Assembly (NCBI GenBank): GCA_030043255.1 | Contig: JASHYB010000043.1 | Location: forward strand, 1 to 6,019 | DNA from: Thermoplasmata archaeon | GTDB taxonomy: Archaea > Thermoplasmatota > Thermoplasmata > Lutacidiplasmatales > UBA184 | Direction: 5' to 3' | DNA length: 6,019 nt | Part shown: positions 1 through 4,347 of the stretch, one piece after another | How positions within the stretch are numbered: position 1 is the stretch's first letter | How the letters are laid out: the number at the start of each line of letters is the position of its first letter | Position numbers and translations under genes: made by a program | The notes under the pieces: generated by a model | Databases searched by the model: none | What the model saw: only the letters and a program-made list of their open reading frames with translations | What the model was told of the DNA's origin: nothing

Positions 1-2
1 CC

Positions 3-467
3 TTCCTCCTCTTCCTGGCCGTCGCGTTGGGCTTGCTCGCCCTCGGGGCCTGGCTTCACGCCACGACGCTGCGGGCCCGGCCCGGGGCTCGCCGGACCGG
101 TCGGTGGGGGCTCGCCCTCGCCGGCTCGCTGGAGTGGATCGCCTGGGTCTTCGTCCTGATCGTCTCCGGCTCGCAGCGCGGGTCCGCCTGGCTCGCCGGA
201 GGGCTCCTGGTCGCCCTGGACGGGCTCGCGCTCTGCGTGCTCGCTACCCGGGTCGGCGAGGTCGACGTCGAGCGGTCGCTGTTCGCGGTCGCGGTCGGCA
301 TGCTGGTGCCGCTCTTCCTGTGGGATGCGATCCTGGAGGTCAGCGCTCCCGGCATCCTCGGCGTCGCGGCCGTCGCCGCGGTCCTGCTGTACGCCCTGGG
401 GCGAACGCTGGACGCCCGCGCGTCGGCGGGCCCCGTCGCGGGCCCACCGGGGGCGGCCGTTCCCTGA
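3..467 (+). CDS. Multi-spanning membrane protein, 3' part only
   Basis: The reading frame is open from the left edge of the window, so the true start lies outside it and 154 C-terminal residues are visible. A TTG at 27 could act as a start, but it would cut through the first hydrophobic segment, so I treat the gene as 5'-truncated. About five hydrophobic segments can be seen, at visible residues 1-20, 36-57, 62-84, 92-112 and 116-134, with short basic or acidic loops between them. The last 20 residues are small and proline/glycine-rich. No catalytic or transport motif is recognisable, so no function is given. Third codon positions are nearly all G or C, which supports real coding. It could be the first visible gene of an operon running into the downstream small ORF and rfcS, with a 70-nt gap to the next gene. 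Confidence 0.7.
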   Translation, partial: FLLFLAVALGLLALGAWLHATTLRARPGARRTGRWGLALAGSLEWIAWVFVLIVSGSQRGSAWLAGGLLVALDGLALCVLATRVGEVDVERSLFAVAVGMLVPLFLWDAILEVSAPGILGVAAVAAVLLYALGRTLDARASAGPVAGPPGAAVP

Positions 468-537
468 GAGCCGTCTCGCTGCCCTGCGGCCCGCGCCCCC
501 TCCTCGAACCTATCTCGGCCCGCAGCGTGGGCCGACC

Positions 538-969
538 GTGCCGGTCGTCGTCCCCGCTGACCCCCGACCGCAGGTCGACGAGCTCGCCCGGCTCAGCGAG
601 CGTTTCGACCGTTTCTCCTACGGCCTCGTGCGGCTCGAGACGCACCCGCTCGAGGAACTGCAACGCCGGATCGCCGAGTTCGGCAACGCCGTCGAGCGCC
701 ACCTGGACGCCGCCGCCACGAAAGGCTCGGAGGCGCGGGGCGCGTCGGCCGCGCGGTTGTCGGCGGAGCACCAGCGCTTCCGCGTGTCGGTCGGGGAGCT
801 GCGGGGGTTGCTGGCGGTGGTCGAGCGGGAGGACCACGGCGGCCACCGCCAGGCGCTGGGGCAGTATGGCCGGATCTTCGCGGAGGCGCTGCGGGTCCAC
901 CTGCGGGACGAGATCGCTCCGGCCGGGCGAGGCGCCGAGCCCCGGTCCGGTCCCGGCGCGCAAAGCTAA
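538..969 (+). CDS. Uncharacterised small helical protein (143 aa)
   Basis: I do not recognise this protein. The frame is open much further upstream, but that part overlaps the preceding membrane-protein gene and reads as an Arg/Pro/Ser-rich shadow. The GTG at 538 is the first sensible start after the stop at 467. No Shine-Dalgarno sequence precedes it; a weak TATA-like TATCTC at 511-516 lies about 25 nt upstream, which would suit a leaderless transcript. The product is charged and probably all-helical: residues 13-60 hold an amphipathic stretch rich in Glu, Arg and Leu, and residues 71-126 a second one. The tail (127-143) is Gly/Pro/Arg-rich. There is no signal peptide, membrane segment or cysteine. 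Strong GC bias at third positions supports coding. It ends 31 nt before rfcS on the same strand, so co-transcription with the clamp-loader gene is possible. Confidence 0.6.
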   Translation: MPVVVPADPRPQVDELARLSERFDRFSYGLVRLETHPLEELQRRIAEFGNAVERHLDAAATKGSEARGASAARLSAEHQRFRVSVGELRGLLAVVEREDHGGHRQALGQYGRIFAEALRVHLRDEIAPAGRGAEPRSGPGAQS

Positions 970-1000
970 CTAGTCGGGCCGACGAACGGGCGCGGGACCG

Positions 1001-1990
1001 ATGTCGGAACGGACGGTCGAGGCGGTCTGGGTCGAGAAGTACCGGCCGACCTCGCTCCGCGACATGGAGGGGCAGGAGTCGATCGTTCCGCTGCTGCGGT
1101 CCTACGCCGAGAAGCGGTCGATGCCCCACCTCCTGTTCGCCGGCCCGCCGGGCACCGGAAAGACCACGGCGGCGCTCGCCCTCGCGCACGACCTCTTCGG
1201 CGACGATTGGCGCCAGAACTTCCTCGAGCTGAACGCCTCCGACGAGCGCGGCATCGACACGGTCCGCACGACGATCAAGCAGTACGCGCGCACCGCGCCG
1301 ATCGGCGGGGCCGGCTTCAAGCTGCTGTTCCTGGACGAGGCGGACAACCTGACCCAGGAGGCGCAGGCGTCGCTGCGCCGGATGATGGAGCGGTACTCCA
1401 GCTCCTGCCGGTTCATCCTGTCGTGCAACTACTCGTCGCGGATCATCGAACCGATCCAGTCGCGGTGCGCGGTCTTCCGGTTCCGCGCCTACCGTCCCGA
1501 GGCGGTCCGCCACCAGCTGGAGCGCATCGCCAAGGCGGAGAAGCGCACCGTCACCCCGGACGCCTACGAGGCGATCCTCGCCGCGAGCGGCGGCGACATG
1601 CGGCGGGCGACCAACCTCCTGCAGCTGGCCGGCACCCACACCGAGACGGTCACCGCGGAGACGCTGAAGGAGTACGCCACCGCACCGCTGCGCCGGGAGG
1701 TCGAGGGGATGCTCGGCGCCGCCCTCGCCGGCAACTTCCGCGAGGCCCGCGAGCGCCTCTTCGCGCTGTTCGTCGACCGGGGCGCGGCGGGCGAGGAGAT
1801 CCTGCGCGCGATCCACGCCTACCTCCCGGACATCTCGGAAACGGTCCTGCCCGCCCGCGAGAAGATCCGGCTGCTCGAGTACCTGGGGGAGGTCGACTTC
1901 CGCCTCGCCCAGGGGGCGTCGGACCGCATCCAGCTGGAAGCGGTCCTCGCCCACGTGGCGCTCGGGGTCCCGAAGGCCGGCGGAGCATGA
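1001..1990 (+). CDS. rfcS: Replication factor C small subunit (archaeal clamp loader ATPase)
   Basis: This is the AAA+ ATPase subunit that, with the RFC large subunit, loads the PCNA sliding clamp onto primer-template junctions. At 329 aa it has the normal length for archaeal RfcS. Visible motifs in order: VEKYRP near the N-terminus (11-16), Walker A GPPGTGKT (48-55), Walker B LFLDEAD (109-115), sensor 1 with Asn143, the RFC-specific SRC arginine-finger motif (154-156), and sensor 2 GDMRRA (198-203). The rest is the helical collar domain. No intein interrupts the Walker A site, a known intein position in some archaeal rfc genes. The ATG at 1001 puts the VEKYRP box at its usual distance from the N-terminus. 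No strong ribosome-binding site is seen; a small AT-richer patch (961-972) lies at the end of the preceding gene. The stop overlaps the moaC start. The large-subunit gene is not in the window. Confidence 0.97.
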   Translation: MSERTVEAVWVEKYRPTSLRDMEGQESIVPLLRSYAEKRSMPHLLFAGPPGTGKTTAALALAHDLFGDDWRQNFLELNASDERGIDTVRTTIKQYARTAPIGGAGFKLLFLDEADNLTQEAQASLRRMMERYSSSCRFILSCNYSSRIIEPIQSRCAVFRFRAYRPEAVRHQLERIAKAEKRTVTPDAYEAILAASGGDMRRATNLLQLAGTHTETVTAETLKEYATAPLRREVEGMLGAALAGNFREARERLFALFVDRGAAGEEILRAIHAYLPDISETVLPAREKIRLLEYLGEVDFRLAQGASDRIQLEAVLAHVALGVPKAGGA

Positions 1991-2430
1991 CCCGCCAGGC
2001 CGACGTCAGCGCCAAGCCGATCGTCGCCCGCCGCGCGGTCGCGGTGGGGGAGCTCGCGATCCGGCCCGCCACGCGAACCGCGGTCCGCCGCCGCACGGTG
2101 GCGAAGGGGGACCCGATCGCGGCCGGCGAGCTCGCCGGCCTGCTGGCGATGAAGCGGACGAGCGAGCTGATCCCGCACTGCCATGCGGTCCGCCTGACCT
2201 CGGGCCAGGTCGACCTCGCCGTCAGCCGCCGGGGCGTACGCGTCCGGGCGGAAGCGTCGGCGCTGGACCGCACCGGTGTCGAGATGGAGGCGCTGGTCGG
2301 CGCCACGGTCGCGCTCCTGACCGTTTGGGACATGGTCAAGTACCTCGAGAAGGATGCGCGGGGCCTCTACCCGCGGACCCGCCTCGGGCCGGTCCGGGTG
2401 GTGGCGAAGGACAAGGAGGCCGCACCGTAG
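1987..2430 (+). CDS. moaC: Cyclic pyranopterin monophosphate synthase MoaC
   Basis: MoaC converts the MoaA product, 3',8-cyclo-7,8-dihydro-GTP, into cyclic pyranopterin monophosphate, the first stable intermediate of molybdenum-cofactor synthesis. At 147 aa it is slightly shorter than E. coli MoaC. Family signatures: DVSAK near the N-terminus (6-10), KGD (40-42), the KRTSELIPHCH block (56-66) with Cys65 and His66, TGVEMEAL (96-103) with Glu99 and Glu101, and WDMVK (114-118) with Asp115 and Lys118. These correspond to the known active-site residues, so the enzyme looks intact. The usual PLCHP is PHCHA here and the usual YDM is WDM, both mild changes. The ATG overlaps the rfcS stop (ATGA), which suggests translational coupling to the clamp-loader gene. 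moaB follows after 2 nt. A perfect 20-bp palindrome lies inside the gene at 2121-2140. Confidence 0.96.
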   Translation: MTRQADVSAKPIVARRAVAVGELAIRPATRTAVRRRTVAKGDPIAAGELAGLLAMKRTSELIPHCHAVRLTSGQVDLAVSRRGVRVRAEASALDRTGVEMEALVGATVALLTVWDMVKYLEKDARGLYPRTRLGPVRVVAKDKEAAP

Positions 2431-2432
2431 CG

Positions 2433-2960
2433 ATGAGCGCAGGAAGCCCGTCGACCCAGGCCGCCGGACGACACCATCTCGGCGGGGACCGGCATCTCGG
2501 CTTCGCGGTGCTGACGGTCTCCGACACCCACACCGAGGAGGACGATCCGTCCGGCACGCTGGCGCGCGGCCTGCTCGAGGGGGCCGGGCACCGGGTCGTG
2601 CGGACCGGGCTCGTCGGGAACTCGGTGGCCGACGTCCGCGACAAGCTCGAGCCGTGGCTCGGCGAGCACGAGGTCGAGGCGGCGCTGACGATCGGCGGCA
2701 CCGGGGCGAGCTCCCGGGACCTGACGGTGAACGCGCTGGAGACGATGGGCGGCAAGCGCCTGGACGGCTTCGGCGAGCTGTACCGCTCGATCAGCTTCCA
2801 GGAGGTCGGCGCGCTCGCGATCATCAGCCGCGCGGGGCTGTACGTGCTGCACGGCAAGCCGGTCTTCGCCCTGCCCGGCAGCGAGCGCGCGGTCCGGACC
2901 GCCCTCGAGCGCCTGATCCTGCCGGCCTCGATCCACCTGGTCGAGGAGCTGGAGCGCTAG
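2433..2960 (+). CDS. moaB: Molybdopterin adenylyltransferase, MoaB/MogA family
   Basis: Archaeal MoaB proteins adenylylate molybdopterin with ATP to prepare it for metal insertion, the role of MogA in E. coli. The 175-aa product has the MoCF-biosynthesis fold signatures: TVSDT (28-32), PSG (39-41), TIGGTGASSRD (86-96) with the conserved Asp96, DGFGELYR (111-118), SFQE (121-124), SRAG (132-135) and LPGS (147-150). The first 20 or so residues are a polar, glycine-rich extension ahead of the fold. The ATG at 2433 is 2 nt after the moaC stop; the nearest Shine-Dalgarno-like sequence, AAGGAGG at 2412-2418, lies 14 nt upstream inside moaC, which is long, so coupling to moaC translation is likely. 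MoaB rather than a CinA-type fusion is favoured because the protein is a single domain. moaA, moaE and moeA are not in the window. Confidence 0.94.
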   Translation: MSAGSPSTQAAGRHHLGGDRHLGFAVLTVSDTHTEEDDPSGTLARGLLEGAGHRVVRTGLVGNSVADVRDKLEPWLGEHEVEAALTIGGTGASSRDLTVNALETMGGKRLDGFGELYRSISFQEVGALAIISRAGLYVLHGKPVFALPGSERAVRTALERLILPASIHLVEELER

Positions 2961-2966
2961 GCCCGG

Positions 2967-3725
2967 CTAGCTCGCGGGCGGCCGCACCCCGAGCGCCCCC
3001 ATCGGCGGGGGTCCCGGGTCCAGCACCTGCGTCGGCAGGCCTTGGAGCGAGCAGAACTCGGCCCAGGCCGGGCTCGCGTCGATCCGGTGGGCCAGCAGGA
3101 TCCCCTTCGGGGAGAGGACGTCCCAGGCCGCGCGGAGCTCGAAGCGGGCCCGCGCCGCGTCCGGGCCGTTGTCGTAGAGGAACAGGTCGATGCTCGAGGA
3201 GGTCGCCAGGATCTCCCGCAACCGTCCCTCGGAGTTGCCCAGGGCGAGGGTCCAGCGGGCGCGCAGCGCCGGCGGAACGAGCTGGCCGACCGAGGCGTTC
3301 TGGACCCCGTTGGACCGGCCGGTCGTCGGGCCCGGGCCGAGCGAGACCAGCTGGCCGTGGTCGGCCGCCCCGAGCGCGGCCAGGATCCAGGCGGTGGAAT
3401 AGCCCGGACGCACGCCGGTCTCCACGACCCGGTCCGGACGGGCCGCCCGGACCAGCAGGTAGAGCAGCGCTCCCTGCGGAAGTTCCCGCGTGAAGGCCAG
3501 CCCGGCGCCGCGCCGCAGCAGCACGTCCGCCAGCTCGCCGCTCCGCAGCTCCCGGTGGTACGCCTGCAGCTGTTCCGACGACGCTCCGGTGAGGCGCCGG
3601 ACCTTCTCCAGCGAGGCGCTGCGGAGGAACAGCATCCGTTGCCGGATCGCCTTGCGCGCCGCCGGCGAGATCACCGCCGGTCGGCTCGCCACTCCCAATC
3701 GCGGCACCGTCTCGCCGTCCGCCAT
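2967..3725 (-). CDS. Class I SAM-methyltransferase-like protein, possibly degenerate
   Basis: The 252-aa product resembles the Methyltransf_24-like class I SAM-dependent methyltransferases. The first 90 residues are helical and basic. Motif I then follows as VVETGVRPGYST (100-111), and LFLYDNGPD (182-190) stands where relatives usually carry an acidic/His motif. The sequence SPKGILLAH (205-213) matches the late strand after which relatives usually have an acidic pair. Two features are unusual. The acidic residue expected at the end of the second strand, which holds the ribose of SAM, is replaced in QLVSLGPG (125-132). The later catalytic-type residues are also changed (Asn186-Gly187, His213-Arg214). 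It may bind another ligand or be inactive. The frame stays open to 3887, but I chose the ATG at 3725; GTG at 3780-3782 is an alternative. The gene ends 6 nt from the moaB stop, so the two converge, and it is divergent from thioredoxin. Confidence 0.75.
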   Translation of the reverse strand: MADGETVPRLGVASRPAVISPAARKAIRQRMLFLRSASLEKVRRLTGASSEQLQAYHRELRSGELADVLLRRGAGLAFTRELPQGALLYLLVRAARPDRVVETGVRPGYSTAWILAALGAADHGQLVSLGPGPTTGRSNGVQNASVGQLVPPALRARWTLALGNSEGRLREILATSSSIDLFLYDNGPDAARARFELRAAWDVLSPKGILLAHRIDASPAWAEFCSLQGLPTQVLDPGPPPMGALGVRPPAS

Positions 3726-3770
3726 CGGGCCCGCGGGGAGCGAGGGCCCCAGGGCACCGTCCGCGGGCCC

Positions 3771-3779
3771 TGAATAACT
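3771..3779 (-). promoter_or_regulatory. TATA-like element for the methyltransferase-like gene
   Basis: On the minus strand this reads AGTTATTCA, an AT-rich island in a very GC-rich region. It lies about 50 nt upstream of the ATG at 3725. With the usual archaeal spacing of about 25 nt from TATA to transcription start, the message would carry a leader of about 25 nt. The match is suggestive only, because archaeal TATA boxes are degenerate. Confidence 0.35.
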
Positions 3780-3825
3780 CACGTTCGCCCTATGCCGGTG
3801 GTCCCTGATAGACTTCTCCCCCGGA

Positions 3826-3842
3826 GCCCCGGGCCCCGGGGC
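3826..3842. other. GC-rich dyad in the divergent intergenic region
   Basis: GCCCCGG (3826-3832) and CCGGGGC (3836-3842) form a perfect 7-bp inverted repeat around a 3-nt centre. It lies roughly midway between the methyltransferase-like gene (start 3725) and thioredoxin (start 3929), outside both coding regions. It could be a protein-binding site, but GC-only palindromes arise readily in DNA of this composition. Confidence 0.3.
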
Positions 3843-3890
3843 GTCCGAGCCCCGCCGAAACTGCGTCGCTGACCCGAAGGAAATCAAGTC

Positions 3891-3898
3891 CTTTAATA
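3891..3898 (+). promoter_or_regulatory. TATA-like element for the thioredoxin-aRF1 transcript
   Basis: CTTTAATA is the clearest AT-rich octamer in the divergent region, with an A-rich GGAAATCAAG just upstream (3879-3888). It is centred about 34 nt before the thioredoxin ATG at 3929. With normal archaeal spacing, transcription would start near 3919-3921, giving an almost leaderless message of about 8-10 nt. No comparable element is seen in the gap before aRF1, so this promoter probably serves both genes. Confidence 0.5.
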
Positions 3899-3906
3899 GT
3901 GGAAGT

Positions 3907-3924
3907 CCCTCGAAACACCGAGGG
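3907..3924. promoter_or_regulatory. Inverted repeat between TATA element and thioredoxin start (possible operator)
   Basis: CCCTCG (3907-3912) and CGAGGG (3919-3924) are a perfect 6-bp inverted repeat separated by AAACAC. The repeat ends 4 nt before the ATG and covers the predicted transcription start. Its size and position suit a dimeric repressor site. The right arm contains GAGGG, which could also serve weakly as a Shine-Dalgarno sequence if transcription starts further upstream; in that case the repeat would form an RNA hairpin. Confidence 0.4.
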
Positions 3925-3928
3925 TCTC

Positions 3929-4246
3929 ATGTCGGTCCAGGAGATCGGAAGCTCCGACTTCGACAAGTTCACCGGCGCCACCACCGCGGTCGTCGTCGAC
4001 GTCTGGGCGCCGTGGTGCGGCCCGTGCCGCGTCGTCTCGCCGATCGTCGACCGCCTCAGCGAGAAGTACAAGGAGAAGGTCGCCTTCGCCAAGATGAACT
4101 CCGACGACAACGGCGAGAAGGCCGGCGCGCTCGGCATCATGAGCATCCCGACGCTCCTGTTCTACAAGCAGGGCAAGCTGGTCGACCGGATCGTCGGGGC
4201 GTACCCCGAAGAGATCATCGACGAGCACATCCGCCGTCTGCTCTGA
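3929..4246 (+). CDS. trxA: Thioredoxin
   Basis: A small cytoplasmic thiol-disulfide oxidoreductase of 105 aa, the standard single-domain length. The active site WCGPC is at 29-33 with Cys30 and Cys33 as the redox pair. The buried Asp24 precedes it in VVDVW, as in classic thioredoxins, and the cis-proline loop SIPT (72-75) holds Pro74. Later strand and helix segments (LLFYKQGKLVDRIVG, 76-90) complete the fold. No signal peptide or extra domain is present. The ATG at 3929 was preferred over an in-frame GTG at 3899, because that GTG overlaps the TATA-like element and adds ten non-conserved residues. The gene stops with TGA, and its frame then remains open for 33 more codons up to the aRF1 start. 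It is divergent from the methyltransferase-like gene and lies 101 nt upstream of aRF1 on the same strand. The electron donor is not encoded in the window. Confidence 0.95.
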   Translation: MSVQEIGSSDFDKFTGATTAVVVDVWAPWCGPCRVVSPIVDRLSEKYKEKVAFAKMNSDDNGEKAGALGIMSIPTLLFYKQGKLVDRIVGAYPEEIIDEHIRRLL

Positions 4247-4266
4247 CTGTCCCGCCCGGGGCACGG

Positions 4267-4293
4267 GCGCCGACCGGCGGTTCCGGCCGGCGC
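4267..4293 (+). other. GC-rich hairpin downstream of thioredoxin
   Basis: GCGCCG-A-CCGG (4267-4277) pairs with CCGG-C-CGGCGC (4283-4293), giving ten base pairs, one A-C mismatch and a 5-nt loop. It begins about 20 nt after the thioredoxin stop. There is no T-run after it, so a classic terminator is not supported; it could slow RNA decay, mark a processing site or cause partial attenuation before aRF1. A smaller GGGG/CCCC pair (4297-4300 with 4307-4310) follows at once. Confidence 0.4.
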
Positions 4294-4321
4294 GAAGGGG
4301 CATCGACCCCGAGCCCTCACC

Positions 4322-4345
4322 GTGGACCTCCTGACGGAGGACCAC
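4322..4345 (+). promoter_or_regulatory. Hairpin enclosing the aRF1 Shine-Dalgarno sequence
   Basis: The ribosome-binding site GGAGG (4336-4340) is 7 nt before the aRF1 ATG, an ideal distance and the best Shine-Dalgarno match in the window. It is exactly complementary to CCTCC (4327-4331) across the 4-nt loop TGAC. Outside a single A-A mismatch (4326 with 4341), the stem continues with GTGG (4322-4325) and CCAC (4342-4345), for nine pairs in total. The folded form would hide the ribosome-binding site and end 2 nt before the start codon, so it could hold down translation of aRF1. Confidence 0.6.
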
Positions 4346-4347
4346 TG

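Noticed and set aside
325..537. N-terminal extension of the small helical protein
   Set aside because: It overlaps the membrane-protein gene and reads as Arg/Pro/Ser-rich sequence; GTG at 538 is the more credible start.
104..973. Plus-strand open frame covering the first two genes
   Set aside because: It is almost entirely Arg/Gly/Pro/Ser and overlaps a hydrophobic membrane-protein frame and a helical-protein frame with better codon bias.
1142..1170. Possible intein at the rfcS Walker A site
   Set aside because: The GPPGTGKTTAA sequence is uninterrupted and the total length is that of an intein-free RfcS.
593..1954. Long open frame on the minus strand (453 codons) across rfcS
   Set aside because: It is antisense to a clear rfcS gene and has the low-complexity Arg/Gly/Pro composition typical of shadow frames in GC-rich DNA.
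2956..2970. GCTAG direct repeat at the moaB/methyltransferase-like convergence as a terminator
   Set aside because: It is a 5-bp direct repeat made by two facing TAG stop codons; there is no good hairpin and no T-run.
3726..3887. N-terminal extension of the methyltransferase-like protein up to 3887
   Set aside because: The extra 54 residues are Gly/Pro-rich, contain the probable promoter island, and would place the start almost on the thioredoxin promoter.
3899..3928. Upstream GTG start for thioredoxin
   Set aside because: It overlaps the TATA-like element and adds ten residues not expected in a single-domain thioredoxin; ATG at 3929 gives the standard N-terminus.
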